The position numbers were made by a program, and so were the translations under genes. Shown here piece after piece: positions 34,701-43,304 of a stretch of DNA of 64,000 bases (position 1 is its first letter; every line of letters begins with the position of its first letter). The notes under the pieces were generated by a model. It saw nothing but the letters and a program-made list of their open reading frames with translations, was not told where the DNA came from and made no database searches. The stretch comes from Flavobacterium sp. HJ-32-4. Its GTDB lineage: Bacteria; Bacteroidota; Bacteroidia; Flavobacteriales; Flavobacteriaceae. The DNA lies in assembly GCF_022532105.1 (NCBI RefSeq), contig NZ_CP092832.1:1827001-1891000 (forward strand). Direction: 5' to 3'.

Positions 34701-37700
34701 GCCTAATACCACTGCGGCTGTCACGATGTCGCCCGATCTGGAAACCGGCGGTACGTTCGCTTCGGACGTTTCCGGTATTATATTGGATCCGGCTACCGGT
34801 CTTGTCAATGTCACCAGTAGCGCGCCAGGTACCTACAATATAACATATACCGTATCCGCACCGGGCTGCCCGTCTTATACCACACCACCGTTTACGTTGG
34901 TACTTGAGAACACTTGTATAGTCGACGCAACCGCTTCACAAACTGCGGTCTGCAGTGGTACCAATATCGACCTTTTCGCAAGCGGAACAGAGATCAATGC
35001 GACGTATGCATGGACAGGCCCCAGCTTTACTTCTAACCAACAGAATCCGGCCGGTGTAGTATTGCCTACGACACCAGGCGACTATGTGTACCATGTAGAT
35101 AAGACGGTTTTTGGCTCTATTTGTGCCTCCGACGACATTACCATTTCCGTCTACGAAATCCCGACGGCTGCTTTTGCCGTTTCGACCTTCCCGGCCTGTG
35201 TGGGTGATACTCCTAGTGTATCGGTAACGGGCACGCCAAATGCGGTGGTTACGGTGTATGAACAAGGCACCACGACGCCTATTTCGGTCACGCTCGACGC
35301 CACGGGTGTTGGGTCATTCACGACCCTTGCGGTGACTTCGACAGGCATGGTATACGAACTGACACGTGCTGAATCGACTACGACGCCGGTCTGCGCCACG
35401 GATTATACCCCTGGCACGGTGACGGTCACCATCACGACAACGCCTCCGACAGCGACGGTAGCGGCGCCGCCGACGGCTGTCTGCTCAGGTGATACGGCTA
35501 CTTTTACCGTTACGGGCACACCGAATGGTGTTGTAAATTATACGCTGGGTGCCGCGGGAGGTTCCGTGACTCTCGACGGAGCAGGTACGGCCCCGGTTAC
35601 GACCGGTCCAATTACGGCTGGGGTAACTATAACGCTTAACAGCATCGTGTCGGGTAGCTGCACCACGCCGCTCTCTGCCACGGCTTCTGCTTCGGTATTG
35701 CCATTGCCAACGGCGAGCTTTACGGCTACTACGACCATCTGTGCGCAGCAAGCGGCGGTGATCGACTTCACCGGCACGCCGAACGCGCAGGTGACCTTCA
35801 CTGATAGCAACGGCACCTCCAATACGATTACCCTAACAGCAGGCGGTACGTATCAGTATACCTCACCGTATCCGATGACGGCCAACGGCACCTTCACCCT
35901 GAACAGTGTGGTGAGTGCCACCACACCGGCCTGTACGCAAACCCTGAACCAACAGTTGAACTTCACGGTCAATGCCCTTCCAGCCGTTACACAGGATCCG
36001 GCCCCGGCCACACAGGCAGCCTGCGAAGGCAGCACGGTGACCTTTACCGCTGCGGGAACAGGAGCGGGAGTGGGGTATCAGTGGTACGGTCCATCCGGAC
36101 TGATCACCGGTGCCAATAACGCGACGCTGACCCTGACCAACATCACCCTGGCCCAGGAAGGAAATTACTACGTTGAGGTAAGCGGTACCTGCGCGCCTTC
36201 ACCGCTTTCGGCCAATGCCTTTTTGGATGTGACCGACGCTCCGGCCATCACAAGCCTTGCAGCCAATACGGTGCTGTGTGAAGGATCGAACTATAGCATC
36301 ACGGTAAACGCCACCGGAGATAACCTATCGTATGAATGGCGCAATGCTGCCAACCTGGTGGTAGGCAATACCGCGACACTGACCATCGCTTCGATCACCC
36401 CGGCCAATGCGGGTACCTACACCGTTACGGTGAGTGGGGCCGCAGGCTGTACGCCGGTATCGCAATCGACGACCCTTACCATCAATGCCCTTCCGCAGAT
36501 CACCACCCAACCGGTGGGCGCGACCATCTGCGAAGACGAAGGCTATACCTTTACCGTAGCGGCTACCGAGTCGCTGTTGAACTTCAACTGGTACCACGGC
36601 AGTCCTGCGGCACTTGTCAAGAGCGGTCCGGATAACTTCCTTACCGTTGCCGGTACGATGGCCGATGAAGGCACGTATTATGTAGAAGTCACCAACCCGT
36701 GTTTACCAAGTCCGGGTGTTACCAGTACAACCGTTACGCTGAACATCGAGCAGAAGCCACGCATTACGGTGCAACCGTTATCCCCTGCGCCGATGTGTAC
36801 GGGCGAGAACTTTACCCTGTCGGTCACCGCCACAGGCGAGAACCTTGGCTACCAGTGGTATGGTCCGGATGGCAACCCGATTGCGGGGGCTACCTCGACC
36901 AGCTACAGTGTGACCGGCGCCCAGGTGAACCAATCGGGGAACTACTTCGTTCGGGTGAGCAACACCCTGGGTGAATGTAGCCCGGTTGATTCGACACCGG
37001 CCACTATCACCGTGAACCAGGGCCCTGCCTGGACAGTAGAGCCAGGTGATCTGAACCTGTGTGTTGGAGAGGCTATCCTGCTTAGCTCACAGGCTTCAGG
37101 CGATGCCCTGACCTATAGCTGGTATAAAGACGGAGTGGACCTGAACGTCCACACCCCTGATCTTACCATAGCCGCCGCCGATGTGGATGTGACCGATGCG
37201 GGTATTTACCGCGTGGAGGTCACCAGCCCGACGTGCCCACTGATTTTCTCAGAGGCCATTGTTCTGGTTTACCCAGCTCCGCAGGCAACGATAGCTAATG
37301 GCAACGAGCCTGAAATCTGTGAAGGACAAAGTGCTGATGTGGTCTTTAGCGGTACCCCGAATGCGGTGGTGACCTATACGATCAACGGGGGAGCACCTCA
37401 GACCATTGTATTGAGTCCGGGCGGGCAGGCCATCCTGGCTACGGGCCAACTGGATGCCACGACTGAGTACACGCTGGTGAGTGTGATTACGGGCAGTGAG
37501 CCGTATTGTTCGGCTCCACTAGCCGGACTTCCGAACACCACGGCTATTGTAAAGGTTGACCGGATCCCGGATGTGGACCTTCCACAGGATACCTACCTCT
37601 GTTTTGACGCGGCGGGTAATCTGTTGGGTGTACACGATGCGTTTGAAACGGGGCTTGACCCGGCTATTTATAGCTTCCAGTGGTATTTTGAGGGCAATCC

Positions 37701-38328
37701 GATTGCAGGAGCTACCGGATCGGGTTATACGCCCGACAGTGCGGGCCAGTATCGTGTGGAAATAACCAATAATACGACGAATTGTACTTCGGCTGCTACG
37801 GCTCCGGTTGTGTCCTCGACGGCTCCGACTTCGATCACGGCGGCGGATGTGACTACGGGTTACTTCGCCGATACGGCTTCGATTGTAGTGACGGTTGACC
37901 CTGTAGGAGACTACGAATACCGTCTGGATGACGGTCCGTGGCAGACCAGCAATACCTTCACGGGTGTCAGCAACGTATTGGGCTATGCCCAAACGGGCAG
38001 TCATACGGTATATGCCCGCGACCTGAAGTCTTGTGGACAGGTAGAGTATGCGGTGTATCTGGTAGATTACCCGAAGTATTTCACCCCGAATGGCGACGGC
38101 ATCCACGATACGTGGAATATTCCGGTGATTAGTGGTCAACCGGGTGCGCTGGTTTACATCTTTGACCGTTCTGGTAAACTATTGAAACAAATTTATCCGA
38201 GCGGTACCGGTTGGGATGGTACATTCAACGGCAACCAGATGCCTGCCGATGATTACTGGTTCCTTATCCAATATGAAGAAGCCGGCATTACTAAAGAATT
38301 CAAGGCACACTTTACCCTTAAGCGCTAA
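31750..38328 (+). CDS. Giant Ig-like adhesin with T9SS type B sorting domain (SprB-related)
   Basis: From the ATG at 31750 the protein has 2,192 residues; an ATG at 31720 is an alternative. A signal segment (GIIPFVLWGTLTFAHT) is followed by a cadherin-like Ig domain (TASINVLGNDIL, GTDSFNYSVTDVNG) and a SprB-type repeat (NESCPDANNGSIIAYAKNG). Many Ig-like modules follow. One kind carries GTPNAxVTYT, the other QWYGPxG...EGNYYVEVSG. The last 90 residues are a type B sorting domain (YPKYFTPNGDGIHDTW, LLKQIYPSGTGWDG, FKAHFTLKR). Such proteins are exported by the T9SS and, when mobile on the surface like SprB, mediate gliding. No PorP/SprF-like partner gene follows, which many SprB-type genes have. 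A strong terminator ends the unit. Confidence 0.9.
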   Translation: MGFRKLGIIPFVLWGTLTFAHTTLRGAVVAQALQPDTATVNQNTTASINVLGNDILSAAGGNVMAIAASPTYGTATINTNGTPGTISDDTILYTPYLNYTGTDSFNYSVTDVNGVSQTVSVSITVNPVALSITTSVLNESCPDANNGSIIAYAKNGITPYTFFTLSGQMSATSATGVFTGLEPGTYNVTITSSSGATATASNLIVYPANDLNLTSDTTICAGNPKQLTVSGGGATYAWTSTPTDASLTPGGTIQNVAPTQTTVYTVTSTIPLDRNLIANPSFSQGNKFFYSDYTFAGNNNSNIPRRYGVLSNTSAWSTDYGSCSDHTGSNDQMLIVSGSHTNGGNDIVWKQIVPVASGQNYLFKYWIQNLSGSNPANMVVKINGVQVGGVNAVDPNNACGTWIEHTYAWASGSATTAEIAIYDTTVAIAGNDFAIDDISMKRTGETCTMTKSVTISTVNQLTATIDGPVTQVCPGYSAPLTFTGTPFTTITFTSPAGNGSVTLNAQGTATYSPFVLDTTTFTLGTATNGTCSNPLTGSFTIYVYSTSAAPCTSEQPFPYPTANVQIEAPVPVCYAGGTTTLKASYYLPRPTTGYGVKSIPYQNLYSYTGGTPMDATQDDIFTPPFTIPFNFCFYGNNYSQLTIGTNGMISFDLSNSGNTCPYFFSQSIPSAAMPVKNAIFAVYQDTNIASPPVTNTSIQNVNYYVGGVAPNRYFVANFNELPQFKCNNTVGLQTYQAILHETTNIIDIYIKNRTPCTTWNPTLTCCGNGLTGVINSTGTQGVPAPGRNTGTWSASNEGWRFYPSGSGASQATVQWTDSAGNVVGMGDQIQVPVNGPEIYTVKVTYTTCYGTFDVTDSIAVDVEPSLGITDASDITVCGQSTGPFNFGNINQDAAILTGLVQSDYDVSYYLDPEDARNWAGNSLTPAQLANYTVTNASDLPRTIYVRVTEVNPTLGCDNYTQFTLDAFSPGGSIAYPQSTYNITVPNTTAAVTMSPDLETGGTFASDVSGIILDPATGLVNVTSSAPGTYNITYTVSAPGCPSYTTPPFTLVLENTCIVDATASQTAVCSGTNIDLFASGTEINATYAWTGPSFTSNQQNPAGVVLPTTPGDYVYHVDKTVFGSICASDDITISVYEIPTAAFAVSTFPACVGDTPSVSVTGTPNAVVTVYEQGTTTPISVTLDATGVGSFTTLAVTSTGMVYELTRAESTTTPVCATDYTPGTVTVTITTTPPTATVAAPPTAVCSGDTATFTVTGTPNGVVNYTLGAAGGSVTLDGAGTAPVTTGPITAGVTITLNSIVSGSCTTPLSATASASVLPLPTASFTATTTICAQQAAVIDFTGTPNAQVTFTDSNGTSNTITLTAGGTYQYTSPYPMTANGTFTLNSVVSATTPACTQTLNQQLNFTVNALPAVTQDPAPATQAACEGSTVTFTAAGTGAGVGYQWYGPSGLITGANNATLTLTNITLAQEGNYYVEVSGTCAPSPLSANAFLDVTDAPAITSLAANTVLCEGSNYSITVNATGDNLSYEWRNAANLVVGNTATLTIASITPANAGTYTVTVSGAAGCTPVSQSTTLTINALPQITTQPVGATICEDEGYTFTVAATESLLNFNWYHGSPAALVKSGPDNFLTVAGTMADEGTYYVEVTNPCLPSPGVTSTTVTLNIEQKPRITVQPLSPAPMCTGENFTLSVTATGENLGYQWYGPDGNPIAGATSTSYSVTGAQVNQSGNYFVRVSNTLGECSPVDSTPATITVNQGPAWTVEPGDLNLCVGEAILLSSQASGDALTYSWYKDGVDLNVHTPDLTIAAADVDVTDAGIYRVEVTSPTCPLIFSEAIVLVYPAPQATIANGNEPEICEGQSADVVFSGTPNAVVTYTINGGAPQTIVLSPGGQAILATGQLDATTEYTLVSVITGSEPYCSAPLAGLPNTTAIVKVDRIPDVDLPQDTYLCFDAAGNLLGVHDAFETGLDPAIYSFQWYFEGNPIAGATGSGYTPDSAGQYRVEITNNTTNCTSAATAPVVSSTAPTSITAADVTTGYFADTASIVVTVDPVGDYEYRLDDGPWQTSNTFTGVSNVLGYAQTGSHTVYARDLKSCGQVEYAVYLVDYPKYFTPNGDGIHDTWNIPVISGQPGALVYIFDRSGKLLKQIYPSGTGWDGTFNGNQMPADDYWFLIQYEEAGITKEFKAHFTLKR

Positions 38329-38348
38329 AAGCGGGTTTTGTTCAAATA

Positions 38349-38381
38349 AAAAAGGCTGTTACCATTGTGACAGCCTTTTTA
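38349..38381 (+). terminator. Bidirectional terminator
   Basis: AAAAAGGCTGT-TACCATTGTG-ACAGCCTTTTT, with A and T runs. It lies between the convergent adhesin and aminotransferase genes. Confidence 0.88.
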
Positions 38382-38398
38382 TTTTGGGGTTACGCGTA

Positions 38399-39592
38399 CT
38401 ACTTTGCGTTGTATACCTGAAGCGCTTCTTTTAATATCGCCACGCTTCGTACGAGGTCTTCTTTTTTAAGTACATACGCAATCCGGACTTCATCCTTACC
38501 AGCGCCTGGAGTGGAATAGAAACCGGCAGCCGGAGCGACCATAACGGTTTCGCCATTGAGGTCAAATGATTCTAACAGCCATTGCGCAAAGTCGTCGGCG
38601 TCTGTGACAGGTAGTTTCGCCATACAATAGAAAGCACCTTTTGGATTTGCAACGACTACACCGTCGATTTTACTTAATTCGCTTACCAATGTATCGCGAC
38701 GGTCTTTGTATTCGCCAATTACTTCGTCAAAATAGCTTTGAGGCGTATCCAGTGCCGCCTCCGCTGCAATCTGTTCGAAGGTCGGCGGGCTCAGACGGGC
38801 CTGTGCGAACTTCATCGCGGTAGCCATCACTTCCTTGTTTTTTGACACAATACAGCCGATTCGGGCACCACACATACTGTAGCGTTTCGAAACCGAATCG
38901 ATCATAATCGCGTGTTGCTCCAGACCCGGAATGTTCATCACCGAGTGGTGTATGTAGCCGTCGTACGCAAATTCGCGGTACACCTCGTCGGCAATCAGGA
39001 AAAGGTCGTGTTTTTTGACGAGTTCGGCCAATTGCAACATTTCCTCTTTTGAATACAGGTAACCGGTTGGGTTACCCGGGTTGCAAATCAATACCGCTTT
39101 CGTACGGGGCGTAATGAGTTTTTCAAATTCGGCGACGGGAGGAAGTGCAAATCCGGTATCAATTGTCGAGATGACCGGCACCACTTTGACACCTGACGCC
39201 GTGGAAAAGCCATTGTAGTTAGCATAGAACGGCTCGGGAATGATGATTTCATCTCCCGCGTCCATCGTACTTCCCATGGCAAAAAGCAATGCTTCCGAGC
39301 CACCGGTGGTAATAATAATATCAGCTGTATCAACAGGCAGGCCATGGGCGGTGTAATAGGCCGCCAGTTTTTTGCGGTAACTTTCGAAACCGGCCGAGTG
39401 GCTATATTCGAGTACCTCAAGGTGAACGTTTCGGATGGCCTCAAGGGCTCCTTCCGGCGTGCGGATATCGGGTTGTCCAATATTCAAATGATAGACTTTG
39501 GTGCCTCTTTTCTTTGCTCCTTCTGCATAAGGCACCAACTTCCGTATGGGCGATTCAGGCATGTGCTGCCCTTTGCTTGATATGGTTGGCAT
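38399..39592 (-). CDS. Pyridoxal-phosphate aminotransferase, class I (AspAT-like)
   Basis: The ATG at 39592 gives 397 residues, the usual class I length; an 18-residue extension is less likely. Visible motifs are NIGQPDIRTPEGA, the cofactor region TGGSEALLFAM, NPGNPTGYLYS, the ADEVYREFAYDG strand, and the Schiff-base lysine in DSVSKRYSMCGARIG. It resembles aspartate aminotransferases of the Thermus type. Substrate specificity is not certain. It stands alone, divergent from the PDZ protease gene. Confidence 0.9.
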   Translation of the reverse strand: MPTISSKGQHMPESPIRKLVPYAEGAKKRGTKVYHLNIGQPDIRTPEGALEAIRNVHLEVLEYSHSAGFESYRKKLAAYYTAHGLPVDTADIIITTGGSEALLFAMGSTMDAGDEIIIPEPFYANYNGFSTASGVKVVPVISTIDTGFALPPVAEFEKLITPRTKAVLICNPGNPTGYLYSKEEMLQLAELVKKHDLFLIADEVYREFAYDGYIHHSVMNIPGLEQHAIMIDSVSKRYSMCGARIGCIVSKNKEVMATAMKFAQARLSPPTFEQIAAEAALDTPQSYFDEVIGEYKDRRDTLVSELSKIDGVVVANPKGAFYCMAKLPVTDADDFAQWLLESFDLNGETVMVAPAAGFYSTPGAGKDEVRIAYVLKKEDLVRSVAILKEALQVYNAK

Positions 39593-39710
39593 GTGACTGT
39601 TTTTACGACTGCAAAATTGCAACTTTTTTTGCATCCGGTCACGCAACCCGTATCTAAATGCGGTATTTCTATTTCATTGGCGATTATTTAGTATTTTTAG
39701 GAAAAAAGAA

Positions 39711-41018
39711 ATGAAACGGTGGTTGCTCGTTGCCTTGCTTTTTACGAGTCTGGTTCCCTGGGCGCAGGACTCTTTTACGTTTTTGGGCAATCGCAAATCG
39801 GTTTCGATTCCCTTCCGACTTATTAATAACCTGATCATCGTGCCGGTAACCGTAAATGGCACACAACTCGACTTTTTGTTGGATACGGGCGTAGAAGAGA
39901 ATATCCTTTTCAGTCTTGAGGAAAAAGAACTTCCGCTATTTAACGTTGAGAAAATCGAGCTTCGGGGTCTGGGCAGCGAGGAATCGGTGGAAGGCCTGAA
40001 GTCGGTGGGGAATATGATTGGTATGAAAGGAATGAAAAGTACCAATCAGATACTATATGTCGTACTTGACGAACAATTCGATTTTTCAGCCAGCCTCGGT
40101 GTTCCCGTCAATGGCATCATCGGGTACCGCTTCTTCCGCGATCACCCCGTGACGATCGACTATGCCCGAAAGCGACTTCGGGTATATAACCGTGCCCGCA
40201 CCGACATGAGTAAAGTACTTCGGGATTTTGTAGCTTTCGATCTTACCATCGAGAAATCCAAGCCTTATCTGAAGGTGGACGTCAGTATTGATTCGATTCC
40301 CCGGTCGTCTAAACTTCTGATTGATACCGGAAATAGCGATGCGGTTTGGCTTTTTCCGTCCCGCGACAAGAAAATCACCGTTCCGGATAAACGGCTGCGT
40401 GATTTCCTCGGTCGTGGTTTCAGTGGGGAAATCTATGGCGACAAAGCCAGGATATCCCAATTGCAGTTACAGACTTTTTCGTTCAAACGACCTATCGTCG
40501 CGTTTCCCGACACCACTTCCGTGCGCCATGTCAGGATGGTCGACCAGCGTGTCGGTTCGATCGGGGGCGAAATACTCAAACGATTTACCGTGTGTTTCGA
40601 TTACCAACAGCAAAAACTGTATTTGAAACGCAATGGCTCTTTTTCCGAGCCCTTCACCTATAACATGAGTGGTATTACCCTGCACCACGCCGGACACCAA
40701 ATAGTGCAGGAACGTGCTAATTCGACCGGAAACAGGGTCGACCTTTCTTTTGGCGAGAAGGAAGTACAGGTCAGCTATCGCTTCTCGCTCAAGCCCATTT
40801 ACGTCGTCGTATCGGTACGAGAGGATTCACCGGCAGAGAAGGCTGGTATCCGAAAGGGCGATCTCTTAAAACGGGTAAACGGGCGCGACAGCTATCAGTA
40901 TTCCCTCCAGGAATTAAACCTATTACTGAAGTCGGAGGAAGGCCGTCATGTGGAAGTAGAGGTGGAACGCGACGAGAAAATCCTCGATTTCCGCTTCGAT
41001 CTCGAAGAACTCCTCTGA
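39711..41018 (+). CDS. Exported retropepsin-like aspartyl protease with PDZ domain
   Basis: The 435-residue protein has a signal peptide (MKRWLLVALLFTSLVPWAQ), two aspartyl-protease half-domains with LDFLLDTGVEEN and KLLIDTGNSDAVW motifs, each strand-loop as in retropepsins, and a C-terminal PDZ domain (YVVVSVREDSPAEKAGIRKG). Each half contributes one catalytic Asp in this family. It is probably periplasmic. The substrate is unknown. The purM promoter follows immediately after the stop. Confidence 0.88.
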   Translation: MKRWLLVALLFTSLVPWAQDSFTFLGNRKSVSIPFRLINNLIIVPVTVNGTQLDFLLDTGVEENILFSLEEKELPLFNVEKIELRGLGSEESVEGLKSVGNMIGMKGMKSTNQILYVVLDEQFDFSASLGVPVNGIIGYRFFRDHPVTIDYARKRLRVYNRARTDMSKVLRDFVAFDLTIEKSKPYLKVDVSIDSIPRSSKLLIDTGNSDAVWLFPSRDKKITVPDKRLRDFLGRGFSGEIYGDKARISQLQLQTFSFKRPIVAFPDTTSVRHVRMVDQRVGSIGGEILKRFTVCFDYQQQKLYLKRNGSFSEPFTYNMSGITLHHAGHQIVQERANSTGNRVDLSFGEKEVQVSYRFSLKPIYVVVSVREDSPAEKAGIRKGDLLKRVNGRDSYQYSLQELNLLLKSEEGRHVEVEVERDEKILDFRFDLEELL

Positions 41019-41020
41019 CC

Positions 41021-41050
41021 TTGGCCTGCCCGGTTTTTTCGCTACCTTTG
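41021..41050 (+). promoter_or_regulatory. Promoter of purM
   Basis: TTG (41021-41023), a 19-base spacer and TACCTTTG (41043-41050) match the Bacteroidota consensus. The ATG of purM is 22 bases further on. Confidence 0.65.
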
Positions 41051-41072
41051 CGCCACACAACACACTTACATC

Positions 41073-42253
41073 ATGAGTTCCGAAAACAGCAAGCGGTATG
41101 CCCAACGCGGCGTGTCGGCTTCAAAGGAGGATGTACATAACGCCATCCGGAATATCGACAAAGGGCTGTACCCGAAAGCATTCTGTAAAATCGTTCCTGA
41201 TTACCTCACCGGCGACCCCGACTATTGCCTGCTGATGCACGCGGACGGAGCCGGAACAAAGTCTTCACTGGCCTACATGTATTGGAAGGAAACCGGAGAT
41301 GTTTCCGTTTGGAAAGGCATTGCACAGGATGCCCTCGTGATGAACCTTGACGACCTATTGTGTGTGTGGGTGTGACTGATAACATCCTATTGTCTTCCAC
41401 CATCGGACGTAACAAAAACCTGATTCCGGGTGAGGTGATTTCTGCCATTATTAATGGAACGGAAGAACTCATTGCGGAGTTGGCAACCTACGGCGTTACC
41501 ATTCATTCTACAGGTGGCGAGACGGCCGATGTGGGCGACCTGGTTCGTACGATCATCGTCGACTCGACCGTCACAGCCCGCATGAAACGGGAAGATGTAA
41601 TCGATAACGCCCGGATTTCGGAAGGGGACGTGATTGTAGGACTCGCATCATTCGGACAAGCGACGTATGAAAAGGCGTATAACGGAGGGATGGGAAGTAA
41701 CGGACTCACCTCTGCCCGGCATGACGTCTTTGCCAAACACCTGGCGGCGACCTATCCGGAAAGTTATGACGCTGCCGTTGCGGAATCGCTCGTCTATTCC
41801 GGGACGATGGGTTTGACGGACGCGGTGGACGGAAGTCCCCTGGATGCTGGAAAATTGGTGTTATCCCCAACACGCACCTATGCCCCGGTCATCCGCAAGA
41901 TCCTCGAGCGGTTTCGTCCGACTGATATCCACGGCATGGTGCATTGCAGCGGTGGGGCACAGACGAAAATCCTCCATTTCATTGACGACCTCCATGTGAT
42001 AAAAGACAACCTGTTTCCGGTGCCGCCTCTTTTCAGGTTGATACAAGAGCAATCCGGCACAGACTGGAAGGAGATGTACCAGGTATTCAACTGTGGCCAC
42101 CGGATGGAACTCTACGTCCCGGCAGCGATTGCACAGGATATCATCGCCATTTCCGAAGCGTTCGGCATTCCGGCGCAGGTGGTAGGCAGAGTGGAAGCGG
42201 GTCCTAAGCGACTGACCGTCATCAGTGAATACGGAGACTTTCAGTACGCATGA
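41073..42253 (+). pseudogene. purM: Phosphoribosylformylglycinamidine cyclo-ligase, frameshifted in a GT run
   Basis: Two frames together give a full PurM of about 393 residues, the Bacteroidota length. Frame one (41073-41375) covers [33 protein letters not shown] and ends [12 protein letters not shown]. Frame two picks up at about 41360 with [18 protein letters not shown] and continues to 42253 (HSTGGETADVGDL, HCSGGAQTK, NCGHRMELYV). Homologues read DDLLCVGVTDN, so the run TTGTGTGTGTGGG carries two extra bases, one GT too many. PurM makes aminoimidazole ribonucleotide in purine synthesis and is normally single-copy. This may be a sequencing error, a true mutation, or slippage-controlled switching. 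The downstream GNAT gene overlaps by 4 bases. Confidence 0.85.
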
Positions 42254-42843
42254 TACCCCGCGATCTGGTCCTTGAAAATGAAAAGGTACTTCTAAGGCCG
42301 TTGGAGGCATCCGATTTTGAACTGCTGTTGCCTTTTGCGCTGGAAGAGCCCGAAATCTGGTATTTTTCGCTCGTTCGCGCAGCCGGAGCCGACGGATTGC
42401 GCCACTATATGGATATTGCCCTGAAGGCCCGCGAGACAGGTCAGGAATTCCCCTTCATCGTATTCGATAAAGTAACCGGCCGCTATGCCGGGAGCACACG
42501 TTTTTACGACATAAACCTTCCGTTCGCAACCGTGCAACTTGGGTATACGTGGTACGGAAGTGCCTTTCAGGGTACCCACGTTAACCGCAATTGCAAGTAC
42601 CTGCTTCTTCGCTATGCTTTTGAAGAATGGGGAATGGAACGGGTGGAGTTTCGTGCCGACGCCCGTAATGCCCGGAGTATTGCCGCAATGAAAAGTATTG
42701 GTTGCCAGGTAGATGGTGTCCTGCGGGCGAATATGCCTACCGCCGATGGTGGACGGCGCGACAGCATCGTCCTTAGCATTTTGAAAGACGAATGGCAGGA
42801 GCGTGTCAAATCGTTATTGGAAAATAAAATCAAGCTTTTATGA
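42250..42843 (+). CDS. GNAT family N-acetyltransferase (RimJ/RimL-like)
   Basis: The 197-residue protein starts ENEKVLLRPLEASDFELLLP, as in RimJ/RimL-type enzymes. The acetyl-CoA binding region is replaced by the weakly conserved GTHVNRNCKYLLLRYAFEEW. VEFRADARNARSIAAMKSIG follows, as usual. It would acetylate an alpha-amino group or a small molecule; the target is unknown. It overlaps purM and the next gene by 4 bases on each side, so all three are translated as one unit. Confidence 0.9.
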   Translation: MIPRDLVLENEKVLLRPLEASDFELLLPFALEEPEIWYFSLVRAAGADGLRHYMDIALKARETGQEFPFIVFDKVTGRYAGSTRFYDINLPFATVQLGYTWYGSAFQGTHVNRNCKYLLLRYAFEEWGMERVEFRADARNARSIAAMKSIGCQVDGVLRANMPTADGGRRDSIVLSILKDEWQERVKSLLENKIKLL

Positions 42844-43277
42844 TACTAACCCCTTTTTTCGGAGTAGACGATCTTTTGTTCGGTATGAAGCAAGAAGATG
42901 TAATCGCCCGCAAAGGCGCTCCTTCACGCCAATTCAAAGACGAGGACGGCAACGTGATCTTTTTGTACGATAACGCGAAACTGCGCCTTTCGTTCTACGA
43001 AGAGGGAGACTTCCGTTTAGGATACATCATTACCGCCCATCCGGATGTTGAGGTCGCCGGTGTAAAACCGATTGGGTTGACCAAGGAGGCGCTGCTTCCG
43101 ACTATGCGAGAGGCTGGTTTCCCGAAATGGACAACAGAGGCGTTCGATACCTATGAGAACTTTGTCAATGAAGAGCATTGGCTGGTCATCCAGACCGAAT
43201 TCGGGGAAGTGGTAAAGATCGAGGCAGGTGCGGCCATCAACGAAAAGACCGACGAATTCGATTGGAAGTTCCAATAA
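42840..43277 (+). CDS. Hypothetical protein
   Basis: The 145-residue soluble protein lacks a signal peptide. It starts ILTPFFGVDDLLFGMKQEDV, resembling proteins with a short repeated motif of the kind GxxxxDVxxxxGxP (here VIARKGAPSRQF). No catalytic residues are obvious. It is the third member of the purM-GNAT unit, with a 4-base overlap, and ends at a bidirectional hairpin. Confidence 0.75.
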   Translation: MILTPFFGVDDLLFGMKQEDVIARKGAPSRQFKDEDGNVIFLYDNAKLRLSFYEEGDFRLGYIITAHPDVEVAGVKPIGLTKEALLPTMREAGFPKWTTEAFDTYENFVNEEHWLVIQTEFGEVVKIEAGAAINEKTDEFDWKFQ

Positions 43278-43304
43278 AAAAGTCCCCGAAGGGACTTTTT
43301 TTTT
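43275..43304 (+). terminator. Bidirectional terminator
   Basis: AAAAAGTCCC-CGAA-GGGACTTTTT followed by more T. It lies between the convergent hypothetical gene and the first isomerase gene, and overlaps the stop of both by a few bases. Confidence 0.88.

Noticed and set aside
41340..41400. Programmed ribosomal frameshift in purM
   Set aside because: No slippery heptamer or pseudoknot is evident, and purM is not known to use frameshifting; a GT-run length change is simpler.
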